From Caryophanales bacterium UBA3260 (GTDB lineage: Bacteria > Bacillota_I > Bacilli_A > RF39 > UBA660): 5,927 nt of DNA. A model generated the notes under the pieces. It was not told the DNA's origin and made no database searches. It was given only the letters and a program-made list of their open reading frames with translations. A program made the translations under genes and the position numbers. Shown here one piece after another: positions 1-5,925 of this stretch. The stretch's first letter is position 1. Every line of letters begins with the position of its first letter. The stretch is from positions 1 through 5,927 of the forward strand of contig DEUO01000003.1 of the NCBI GenBank assembly GCA_002362595.1. Reading direction: 5' to 3'.

Positions 1-7
1 GAAGTCA

Positions 8-36
8 TTGATGTGATTTTTTAGTTTGTATTTAAT
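8..36 (+). promoter_or_regulatory. Possible promoter of the ATPase operon
   Basis: TTGATG at 8-13 (four of six matches to TTGACA) and TTTAAT at 31-36 (five of six matches to TATAAT) are separated by 17 bases. The start codon at 88 would then lie about 45 bases downstream of the expected transcription start. Other -10-like hexamers (TAAAAT at 42-47, TATGAT at 54-59) occur in the same AT-rich stretch but have poorer -35 partners. The upstream gene is outside the window, so read-through from it cannot be excluded. Confidence 0.35.
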
Positions 37-87
37 AGTAATAAAATGAGTTATATGATAAAATTATATATGAAAGTAGGAAGGAAT

Positions 88-2700
88 ATGAAGTTTTATA
101 ATCAAAGTGTTTCAGAGACATTAGAATATTTTAATGTAACAGAAAAAGGTTTAGATAAAGAGAAAGCTTTAGAATTATTGGAAAAATATGGAAAGAATGA
201 ATTACCAAAGAAAAAACAAGAAAGTATTTTGCAATTATTTATATCTCAATTTATTAATCCAATTGAAATTATTTTAGTTATAACAGTTTTCTTATCTTTT
301 ATTGCTGGTGAAACAATAGATGCAATAGCTTTAATTTTTATAATATTAGTAGATGTTATTATGGGTACTTGGCAAGAATGGAAGGCTCATAAAGATGCTG
401 AAAGTTTAATTAATATGATAAAAGTTATGACGACGGTAGTTAGAGAAGGAAGAGAACTTAAGATTAATTCAAGTGAATTAGTAGTTGGTGATATTATTCA
501 TTTGGAGAGTGGAGATAAAATAAGTGCAGATGCTAGAATTATTGAGTGTCATAATTTCCAAGTAGATGAGTCAGCTTTAACTGGAGAAAGCTTAAGCGTT
601 GTTAAAATAAGTGATACGTTAGCGAATGATACTGGTCTTGCAGATAGAAAGAATATGGTTTATGCGGGAACATCTGTTACAACAGGAAGAGCACTTGCAG
701 TAGTTGTTGCGACTGGCTTAAGTACAGAGATAGGTAAGATAGCAGATAAAGTAACTAATACTGAAGAAGAAAAGTCACCTTTAACTATTCGTACAGAAAG
801 ATTTTCAAAGCAAATAAGTGTTATAATTTTATTAGTTGCTATTATAACAACAGTAGTATTAGTAGTAAAAGGTTATCCGTTGAAAGAAATATTTTTATGT
901 GTAATAGCTTTATCAGTTTCAGCGATGCCAGAAGGCTTGCCACTAGCGCTTACTATGGCACTAACGATTGCTACAAAGAGAATGGCTAAAAAGAATGTTA
1001 TTGTAAAAAAACTTAATGCTGTTGAATCTTTAGGTAGTTGTACTGTTATTGCTTCTGATAAAACTGGGACTTTAACGGTTAATGAACAGACTGCTAAAGT
1101 AATTATGATGGCTAATGGAGATAGTTTTAAAATATCTGGTAATGGTTATAACGATAATGGTAAAGTTACACCAGTTAATAATGCTAATATAGAAGATGCT
1201 AAATATATTGCTACTTTAGGTATGATAAATAATGAGGCACATTTAGAAAAGAAGAATGGTAAATGGGAATCTTTTGGAGATTCTATAGATATAGCATTTT
1301 TAAGCTTAGCAGAAAAGTTAAAAATAAATAAGAAGGAAGAAATAATTGAGAGTATTCCTTATGAGTCAGAAGAACAGTATTCAGCTGTATTTTATAAGAA
1401 AAATGATAAGATTTATTGTACTGTAAAAGGATCTTTAGAAAAAATAATGTCTTTTTCGGAAGAAAATAGAAAGTTTTATGAACAAAATAAAGAGTTAACA
1501 TCTGGTGGTTATAGAGTTATTGCTATTGCAGATGGAGAGGTTAAAGATACAAATAAAGAGAGTATTAAGAATTTAAAATTCGTAGGAATGGTAGCTTTTA
1601 TTGATCCTATAAGAGTTGAAGTTAAAGCTTCTTTAAAAGAATGTGAAGAAGCTGGTATTAAAGTAGTTATGGTTACAGGAGATCATCCGTTAACAGCATT
1701 TGCTATTGCTAAGGATTTAGGACTTTGTAATACTAAATCAGAAGTAGCGACTGGAGAAGATGTAGAAAAGTATTTAAAACTAGGAGAGAAAGAATTTGAT
1801 AAGTTCGTTAGTTGTATTAGAGTATTTTCAAGAGTTACACCAATGGATAAATTAGAGATAGTTAATTCATTTAAAAGGCAAGGTGAATTTGTTGCAGTTA
1901 CGGGAGATGGAGTTAACGATGCACCAGCAATAAGAGCAGCTAATATAGGAATTGCAATGGGAAGTGGTACTGATGTTGCTAAAGAAACTGCTTCAATGAT
2001 AGTAGCAGATGATAATTTTACTTCAATCGTATCTGGAGTTAAAGAAGGAAGAACAGCTTATAGTAATATAAGAAAGATAACGTTGTTTTTACTAGGTTGT
2101 GGTTTTGCTGAAGTATGTTTCTTTCTACTTTCTATAGCTTTAGGATATGATATACCTTTACTTGCTATTCAGTTACTTTGGTTAAATATTGTTACTGATG
2201 GACTTCAAGATATATCATTGTCATTTGAAAAAGCTGAAGAAGATATTATGAAACAAAAACCACGTAATACAAAAGAATCATTATTTTCAAAAGATTTAAT
2301 GATAGAAGTAGGAATTTTAGGTATAGCTATTTCATTAATAGTATTTGGTACTTGGAAGTACTTACTTGATAGGAATGTAGATATAGTAATTGCAAGAGCA
2401 GTAATAATGATGTTAATGGTATTTATTCAAAATATTAATGTACTTAATTGTTGTAGTGAGAAAAGAACAGTATTTAAAGAATCTCTCACAGATAATCCTT
2501 TTATTATCATTACAATAGTTGGATCAATCTTATTACAAATAATTATGTCTGAAATAGGGATAACAGCAAAATTTTTGAAGGTAGTGCCATTACCATTTGT
2601 AACGATATGTAAAATATTTTTATTAGCTTTAAATATAATAGTAATATATGAAATATATAAATTAATATATAAGTTATGTCATAAGGAGGAAGTAAAATGA
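88..2700 (+). CDS. P2-type cation-transporting P-type ATPase, probable Ca2+ pump
   Basis: An 870-residue integral membrane pump that should couple ATP hydrolysis to cation export, most likely Ca2+. All P-type signatures are present: TGES (165-168, actuator domain), PEGLP in TM4 (P281, E282), the phosphorylated Asp324 of DKTGT, KGS at 447-449 (nucleotide domain, usually KGA), TGD at 530-532, and TGDGVND (605-611). The TM4 region and its flank resemble SERCA closely. The cation-site residues E282, E675, N700, T703 and D704 are kept. The SERCA Asn768 position is Gly672, and the Glu908 position is Gln781 as in plasma-membrane Ca2+ pumps, suggesting one transported Ca2+ per cycle (inference). There are about ten membrane segments and the length is normal for the family. 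The start at 88 is chosen because AGGAAGGA lies just upstream; the in-frame ATGs at 46 and 70 have no ribosome site and add a non-homologous tail. The gene ends in TGA overlapping the next ATG, so it is probably translationally coupled. A Na+ or H+ substrate is less likely but not excluded. Confidence 0.93.
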   Translation: MKFYNQSVSETLEYFNVTEKGLDKEKALELLEKYGKNELPKKKQESILQLFISQFINPIEIILVITVFLSFIAGETIDAIALIFIILVDVIMGTWQEWKAHKDAESLINMIKVMTTVVREGRELKINSSELVVGDIIHLESGDKISADARIIECHNFQVDESALTGESLSVVKISDTLANDTGLADRKNMVYAGTSVTTGRALAVVVATGLSTEIGKIADKVTNTEEEKSPLTIRTERFSKQISVIILLVAIITTVVLVVKGYPLKEIFLCVIALSVSAMPEGLPLALTMALTIATKRMAKKNVIVKKLNAVESLGSCTVIASDKTGTLTVNEQTAKVIMMANGDSFKISGNGYNDNGKVTPVNNANIEDAKYIATLGMINNEAHLEKKNGKWESFGDSIDIAFLSLAEKLKINKKEEIIESIPYESEEQYSAVFYKKNDKIYCTVKGSLEKIMSFSEENRKFYEQNKELTSGGYRVIAIADGEVKDTNKESIKNLKFVGMVAFIDPIRVEVKASLKECEEAGIKVVMVTGDHPLTAFAIAKDLGLCNTKSEVATGEDVEKYLKLGEKEFDKFVSCIRVFSRVTPMDKLEIVNSFKRQGEFVAVTGDGVNDAPAIRAANIGIAMGSGTDVAKETASMIVADDNFTSIVSGVKEGRTAYSNIRKITLFLLGCGFAEVCFFLLSIALGYDIPLLAIQLLWLNIVTDGLQDISLSFEKAEEDIMKQKPRNTKESLFSKDLMIEVGILGIAISLIVFGTWKYLLDRNVDIVIARAVIMMLMVFIQNINVLNCCSEKRTVFKESLTDNPFIIITIVGSILLQIIMSEIGITAKFLKVVPLPFVTICKIFLLALNIIVIYEIYKLIYKLCHKEEVK

Positions 2701-3212
2701 CACCAGAAATAAAAGCTTTAATAGCAGTACTTTTAGGTTTACTATTTTGTTTTAGTGGATATAAAGTACAAAAATTTTTAATTACAGTAGTATGGTTTGT
2801 TATTGGGTTTGAGATAGTAAAGATAGTAGGACCTAGGTTTATAACAAATAGTAATACGTTATTAATAGCAGAAGTAATAGCAGGATTTATATTAGCAAGT
2901 GTTGGATTTAAGCTAGAGAAAATGGCATTATTTGTAACAGTTGCATATTTAACATATATAACAGTATCTCCTTATATTACAGGATTTGAAAAAGAAGTTA
3001 ATTTAATAGTACAAGGAGTAGTATCTTTAGTAGCTGGAGGATTATCAATCTTATTTATCAAACCAATATTAATACTAGCAACAAGTATTTCAGGAGCTGG
3101 AGTAATATATCAAGCATTACCAGCAATTGTTAAATTAGATGGACAGATATTGTTAATTGTAGTAGTAATAGTTGCAGTTTTAGGAATAATAGTACAATTT
3201 AAGAGTAATTAG
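2697..3212 (+). CDS. DUF4203/TMEM198-like polytopic membrane protein
   Basis: A 171-residue, very hydrophobic protein with about six or seven membrane helices and almost no soluble part. It shows a threefold internal repeat: a Gly-starting helix, a short basic turn, then a second helix. The units lie at residues 14-40 (turn SGYKVQK), 63-88 (turn VGFKLEK) and 114-138 (turn FIKP). This glycine-rich hairpin pattern is like DUF4203/TMEM198 proteins, whose biochemical role is not established in bacteria. The assignment rests on pattern recognition, not a profile score. The start ATG overlaps the stop of the ATPase gene as ATGA, and AAGGAGG at 2683-2689 sits seven bases upstream, so the two genes should be translationally coupled. 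A role as an accessory subunit of the pump, or as an independent channel-like or membrane-stress protein, is conceivable but unsupported beyond gene order. Confidence 0.7.
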   Translation: MTPEIKALIAVLLGLLFCFSGYKVQKFLITVVWFVIGFEIVKIVGPRFITNSNTLLIAEVIAGFILASVGFKLEKMALFVTVAYLTYITVSPYITGFEKEVNLIVQGVVSLVAGGLSILFIKPILILATSISGAGVIYQALPAIVKLDGQILLIVVVIVAVLGIIVQFKSN

Positions 3213-3230
3213 TATTTTGGAGAAGTAAAA

Positions 3231-3980
3231 ATGTTAAGAGAATTTTTTGTAAATGAAAATCCAAAGTTTTTATTTAAGCAATTCGGTTTAATACATAATA
3301 TATTTATATTAATTGCTATAATAGGAGTTATATTAGTATATATAAATAGAAATAGAATAGATAAGATAGATAAAAAGAAAGTTAATATAATATTAAAGAT
3401 ATCTGCTATTATATTATTAATTAATATGATTATATATACTTTTGGTAATTTATATTATGATCATTTCTTTATAGATAAGGATTTACCATTACATTTATGT
3501 TTTATCGCTAATTATATGTTTATTTTTGGTATATTATTTAATAAGAATAATATACTTAAATATACTATATTTTTATGTTTTGTTGGTCCTATTCCTGCAG
3601 TATTATGGCCTGATTTAGTTTCAACAATAGATAATTATAATTTTTGGCAATATGTAATATCTCATCATTTCTTTATGATAATAAGTTTATTTTCATATTA
3701 TGCTTTAGGTTATAGGGTAGAATTAAAAAATTATGTAAAAACTATTATACTGACTAATTTTTTAATGTTAATAATGATACCATTTAATATGACGTTTAAT
3801 ACTAATTATATTTTTTCTTCTAAAATACCAGATAATGTAATGGTTATTTATCCATGGTTAAAATATTTTCATCCTATATTAATTATAGAAGTATTAGGTA
3901 TGGTTTTATCATGGCTAGTTTATTACTTTATTATTGTAAAAAGAAATAGAGAACTTGGATTTAGTAAGAGCAGAAAGTAA
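3231..3980 (+). CDS. YwaF/TMEM164-like integral membrane protein
   Basis: A 249-residue protein with about seven membrane helices, matching the bacterial YwaF family (TIGR02206 type), which is related to the eukaryotic TMEM164 acyltransferases. Hallmarks visible here are LPLHLC at 85-90 (H88 and C90), N94 shortly after, a GPIPAVLWPD loop at 119-128, the HHFFM motif at 145-149, and FNTNY at 189-193. In TMEM164 a cysteine in this region is reported as catalytic for phospholipid acyl transfer; whether bacterial YwaF does the same chemistry is not known to me. The ATG at 3231 is preceded by GGAG at 3219-3222, eight bases away. An 18-base gap follows the previous gene, so this is the third gene of the ATPase operon. 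Its last codons form the left arm of the operon terminator. The C-terminal tail is short and basic (KRNRELGFSKSRK), consistent with a cytoplasmic end. Confidence 0.82.
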   Translation: MLREFFVNENPKFLFKQFGLIHNIFILIAIIGVILVYINRNRIDKIDKKKVNIILKISAIILLINMIIYTFGNLYYDHFFIDKDLPLHLCFIANYMFIFGILFNKNNILKYTIFLCFVGPIPAVLWPDLVSTIDNYNFWQYVISHHFFMIISLFSYYALGYRVELKNYVKTIILTNFLMLIMIPFNMTFNTNYIFSSKIPDNVMVIYPWLKYFHPILIIEVLGMVLSWLVYYFIIVKRNRELGFSKSRK

Positions 3981-3991
3981 TGCTCTTTTTA
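3966..3991 (+). terminator. Intrinsic terminator of the ATPase operon
   Basis: AAGAGCA (3966-3972) pairs with TGCTCTT (3981-3987) over seven base pairs around an eight-base loop, and the T run continues to 3990. The left arm lies in the final codons of the YwaF-like gene and its TAA stop (3978-3980) is in the loop. A fresh promoter follows within 20 bases, which supports this being a transcript boundary. Confidence 0.75.
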
Positions 3992-4010
3992 TGTGAAATA
4001 ACTTAATATG

Positions 4011-4019
4011 TGATATAAT
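4011..4019 (+). promoter_or_regulatory. Extended -10 promoter for the DUF1287-trhA operon
   Basis: TGATATAAT is a perfect extended -10 element (TGnTATAAT). The hexamer 17 bases upstream, ATGTGA at 3991-3996, matches TTGACA at only three positions, so recognition would depend on the TG extension. The expected transcript start is near 4026, giving a leader of only about 15 bases before the ATG at 4041. Confidence 0.7.
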
Positions 4020-4040
4020 TTTATTGTATAGGTGATATAA

Positions 4041-4751
4041 ATGGAAATAAAAAAGATGATTAAAAAAACATTTATATATATGATTTTTATATTTATATTA
4101 ACTATTATTGTTATGTTAATAATGAGAAGTAGTTTTTTCCCTAAAAAGTATTATAAAGCTAGTGATTTTAATATAAAGACTGTTTATAGTTCTGTTGATT
4201 ATAATAAAAATAATATAGATGATTATACAGATTTTGTTTTGGGAGCTAGAAAGGATGCTAATAATAAACCTACGTATGTTAGTAAATATTATGGCGATTC
4301 TTATCCTCCAGATAATGAGGGAGTTTGTACTGATGTTATATGGAGAGCTTTTAAGAAAGCTGGTTATTCGTTAAGAGATATGTTAAATGAAGATGTTATA
4401 AAGTATCCGGAAGATTATCATTATATAGAGAATAGAGATAAGAATATTGATTTTAGAAGAGTTGGTAATTTACATGACTTTTTTAAGAAATATGCAATAT
4501 CATTAACTTTAGATTATAAGGATATAGAAGAATGGCAACCAGGAGATATTGTTATATTTGGTAATGATAAACATATAGGATTGGTTTCTGATAAGAGAAA
4601 TAGTAATGGTGTAACATATATTATTCATAATGGTGGTCAATTTAATAGGGAAGAAGATTATTTAAATGGTTTTGTTGAAGTTACGGGACATTATCGTTTT
4701 GATGCATCTAAGATAAGTGAAGATGTTTTAGTTCCATGGAAGGAGGAGTAG
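4041..4751 (+). CDS. Membrane-anchored DUF1287 protein, NlpC/P60-like fold
   Basis: A 236-residue protein with a basic N-terminus and one strongly hydrophobic segment (about residues 10-28) that has no lipobox, so it is probably a signal anchor placing the rest outside the membrane. Residues from about 50 onward match the DUF1287 pattern: GVCTDV at 94-99, a DKNIDFRRVGNL block, WQPGDIVIF, HIGLVSDKRN and IIHNGG, ending with a GHYRF motif. C96, H178 and probably H196 are placed like the catalytic residues of papain-like NlpC/P60 hydrolases; a cell-wall peptide substrate is plausible but unproven. The start at 4041 is supported by AGGTGAT at 4030-4036, an excellent match to the 16S rRNA tail. The gene is read from its own extended -10 promoter, and its stop lies one base before the next ATG, so co-expression with the TrhA protein is expected. 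The length is usual for the family. Confidence 0.87.
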   Translation: MEIKKMIKKTFIYMIFIFILTIIVMLIMRSSFFPKKYYKASDFNIKTVYSSVDYNKNNIDDYTDFVLGARKDANNKPTYVSKYYGDSYPPDNEGVCTDVIWRAFKKAGYSLRDMLNEDVIKYPEDYHYIENRDKNIDFRRVGNLHDFFKKYAISLTLDYKDIEEWQPGDIVIFGNDKHIGLVSDKRNSNGVTYIIHNGGQFNREEDYLNGFVEVTGHYRFDASKISEDVLVPWKEE

Positions 4752-4752
4752 A

Positions 4753-5403
4753 ATGAGTAAAGTAAGTATTCCAAAGTATAGTTTGAGTGAGGAGTTAATC
4801 AATGCTATTTCGCATGGCTTAGGAGTAGGACTGGGAATTGTTGTTCTTGTTTTAACTATATGTTTTTCTGCAGCGCATCATAATGTAATTGGTGTTGTTT
4901 CTTCTTGTATATATGGTAGTACAATGATAATTATGTATTTGATAAGCTGCCTTTATCATGCGTTAAGTCCTAAATTAAAGGCAAAGAAAGTATTTAGAGT
5001 ATTAGATCATTGTGATATATATGCATTTATAGCTGGTTGCTATACACCTTACTCTTTATGCTTAATAGGTGGAATTAAAGGATGGGTAATATTTGGCATT
5101 ATATGGGCTTGTGCTATTATAGGTATTTTATTAAATGCTATTAATTTAGAAAAGTATCAAGTAATTTCAAATATAATGTATTTAGGAATGGGATGGATGA
5201 TAATTATTTCTTTTAATAGTATAAGAAAAGAAATTCTATTACCAGGATTAGTATTATTAGTATTAGGGGGAATAGTATATACAATAGGAGCAATATTGTA
5301 TGGATTAGGTGCTAATAAGAAATATTTACATTGTATCTTTCATTTCTTTGTTCTTGGCGGTTCTATTTTGCATTTTTTAAGTATTTTATTATATGTTTTA
5401 TAA
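4753..5403 (+). CDS. trhA: Hemolysin III / TrhA family (PAQR) membrane protein
   Basis: A 216-residue protein with seven predicted membrane helices. It carries the family's N-terminal signature (E13/E14, N17, H21 and G22 in an ELINAISHGLG stretch), SxxxH at S65-H69, DHCDIY with D85, a YTPY motif, and HxxxH at H193-H197 in the last helix. H69, H193 and H197 match the three histidines that bind a metal in PAQR receptors such as the adiponectin receptors. In bacteria the family is known as hemolysin III-like and has been linked to membrane fluidity or energetics; the lytic name should not be taken as proof of toxin activity. AGGAGG at 4741-4746 lies six bases before the ATG, inside the end of the DUF1287 gene, and the two genes are one base apart, so translation is probably coupled. 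All key residues are intact and the length is typical. Confidence 0.93.
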   Translation: MSKVSIPKYSLSEELINAISHGLGVGLGIVVLVLTICFSAAHHNVIGVVSSCIYGSTMIIMYLISCLYHALSPKLKAKKVFRVLDHCDIYAFIAGCYTPYSLCLIGGIKGWVIFGIIWACAIIGILLNAINLEKYQVISNIMYLGMGWMIIISFNSIRKEILLPGLVLLVLGGIVYTIGAILYGLGANKKYLHCIFHFFVLGGSILHFLSILLYVL

Positions 5404-5410
5404 TTTTTTT
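5388..5410 (+). terminator. Weak candidate terminator after trhA
   Basis: ATTATA (5388-5393) can pair with TATAAT (5399-5404) across a five-base loop and is followed by T residues to 5410. The stem is all A-T, six pairs long, and overlaps the trhA stop, so in such AT-rich DNA it may be chance. If it fails, the operon would read into the downstream leader. Confidence 0.3.
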
Positions 5411-5431
5411 ATTACTTGATAATGAAAAAAG

Positions 5432-5440
5432 TGTTATAAT
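5432..5440 (+). promoter_or_regulatory. Extended -10 promoter for the alpha-CTD-like gene
   Basis: TGTTATAAT matches TGnTATAAT perfectly. TTGATA at 5416-5421 looks like a -35 box but is only 13 bases away, too short. The hexamer at the correct 17-base distance (TTACTT, 5412-5417) is poor, so this would be another promoter relying on the TG extension. The transcript would start near 5447, about 95 bases before the GTG start. Confidence 0.65.
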
Positions 5441-5446
5441 GAATAT

Positions 5447-5542
5447 GTGGTGAGTAGCTTTTATAGTTTTAAGTAGCTACTCTTATCTTTTAGGGTAAAA
5501 AAGATAATTGATGATTTGCCGAGTGCAGGAAGGGGAGATATT
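5447..5542 (+). promoter_or_regulatory. Candidate structured 5' leader of the alpha-CTD-like gene
   Basis: A leader of about 95 bases with two clear hairpins. Hairpin 1 pairs GAGTAGCT (5452-5459) with AGCTACTC (5475-5482), eight pairs with a 15-base loop, and is followed by the T-rich TTATCTTTT. Hairpin 2 pairs that T-rich segment (5483-5491) with AAAAGATAA (5499-5507), nine pairs around a seven-base loop. After these comes a locally GC-rich stretch (about 5517-5537) that includes the ribosome site. I do not recognise it as a known riboswitch or ribosomal-protein leader. Hairpin 1 could act as an attenuator; this is inference from its shape. Confidence 0.5.
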
Positions 5543-5761
5543 GTGCGTCCATCAGTAGTAGAAGAAGATATTAAGATATTAAGTTTATCAAAAGGTCTTA
5601 CAGATAAATTAAGAAAAGAAAATATGAATAGTATAAATGATATTTGGATATTAAAGAGAAAAGAATTAAAGGAATTAAGTTTTACTGATCAAGAAATAAA
5701 AAGTATTATTATTTCGTTGCAATTAAGAGGGTTAGATTTAAATAAAAAAATATATCATTAA
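5543..5761 (+). CDS. Small RNA polymerase alpha-CTD-like protein
   Basis: A 72-residue soluble protein that aligns by eye along nearly its whole length with the C-terminal domain of the RNA polymerase alpha subunit. It has an L-x-LS opening (residues 13-16), S30-I-x-DI, an EL-x-EL helix (41-45), EI-x-S-I (51-55), and a closing RGLDL (62-66) like the RGLSL of E. coli alpha. There is no alpha N-terminal domain, so it is a free-standing domain, not rpoA. The DNA-contacting Arg265 position is Gly18, and the NLGKKS turn is replaced by a one-residue-shorter SFTDQ, so UP-element binding is doubtful. Function is unknown; protein contact or another nucleic-acid role is possible. The start is taken as GTG at 5543 because AGGGGAG (5531-5537) lies five bases upstream; an in-frame TTG at 5516 has no such site. 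The gene has its own promoter, a structured leader and a terminator. Confidence 0.72.
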   Translation: MRPSVVEEDIKILSLSKGLTDKLRKENMNSINDIWILKRKELKELSFTDQEIKSIIISLQLRGLDLNKKIYH

Positions 5762-5770
5762 TTAATTTAC

Positions 5771-5796
5771 AAAGTAACTATTTATGTTACTTTTTT
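5771..5796 (+). terminator. Intrinsic terminator after the alpha-CTD-like gene
   Basis: AAAGTAAC (5771-5778) pairs perfectly with GTTACTTT (5786-5793) over eight base pairs and a seven-base loop, with T residues at 5791-5796 and a further T run to 5803. It begins ten bases after the stop codon. On the opposite strand there is no good T tract, so it serves the + strand. Confidence 0.85.
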
Positions 5797-5840
5797 AATT
5801 TTTAAATAGAGTAAAATAATGTATTTATATTAAAAAGGTA

Positions 5841-5869
5841 TTGTATATGTTGTAATTTTTAGGTATAAT
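5841..5869 (+). promoter_or_regulatory. Promoter for a transcript leaving the window
   Basis: TTGTAT (5841-5846) and a perfect TATAAT (5864-5869) are spaced by 17 bases, giving a start near 5876. A second TATAAT at 5898-5903 with TAGAAA (5875-5880, four of six matches) 17 bases upstream could be an alternative start. The gene served lies beyond the window end. Confidence 0.6.
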
Positions 5870-5886
5870 CTTTATAGAAAGTGGTA

Positions 5887-5925
5887 AGAAGAATTAGTAT
5901 AATGACATTCTTGAAGAATTCTTCT
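5887..5925 (+). repeat. Overlapping inverted repeats at the window end
   Basis: AGAAGAATT (5887-5895) is the perfect inverse of AATTCTTCT (5917-5925). Within this lie a shorter pair, AAGAAT (5889-5894) with ATTCTT (5907-5912), and a 12-base palindrome GAAGAATTCTTC (5913-5924). The three pairings exclude one another. They fall just downstream of a promoter, so they may be an operator or an alternative-folding leader. A short open frame starts at ATG 5902 but has no good ribosome site. Confidence 0.55.

Noticed and set aside
1283..1501. Reverse-strand open frame of 72 codons
   Set aside because: It lies inside the nucleotide-binding region of the ATPase gene, its product is a low-complexity Phe/Leu-rich shadow of AT-rich codons, and I see no ribosome site or family match.
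88..2700. Use of UGA as tryptophan (mycoplasma-type code)
   Set aside because: The ATPase gene ends at UGA, and tryptophans in all genes are encoded by UGG.
3172..3198. TTGCAG and TACAAT as an internal promoter for the YwaF-like gene
   Set aside because: The spacer is 15 bases, the match is modest, and it lies within the coding region in AT-rich DNA where such hexamers are common.
5416..5440. TTGATA and TATAAT as a standard promoter pair
   Set aside because: The spacer is only 13 bases, too short for the main sigma factor; the extended -10 reading is better.
5516..5542. TTG at 5516 as the start of the alpha-CTD-like gene
   Set aside because: No ribosome site precedes it, it would place the GC-rich AGGGGAG motif inside the coding region, and the alpha-CTD similarity begins after GTG 5543.
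5447..5542. Leader as a lysine, fluoride or yybP-ykoY riboswitch
   Set aside because: Short fragments such as GCCGAG, TGATGA and AGGGGAG recall these classes, but their order and the surrounding conserved blocks do not fit any of them.
5511..5558. Fifteen-codon upstream frame starting at ATG 5511
   Set aside because: It has no ribosome site and its start is close to hairpin 2; its overlap with the GTG start is suggestive of coupling but is not enough to call it a gene.
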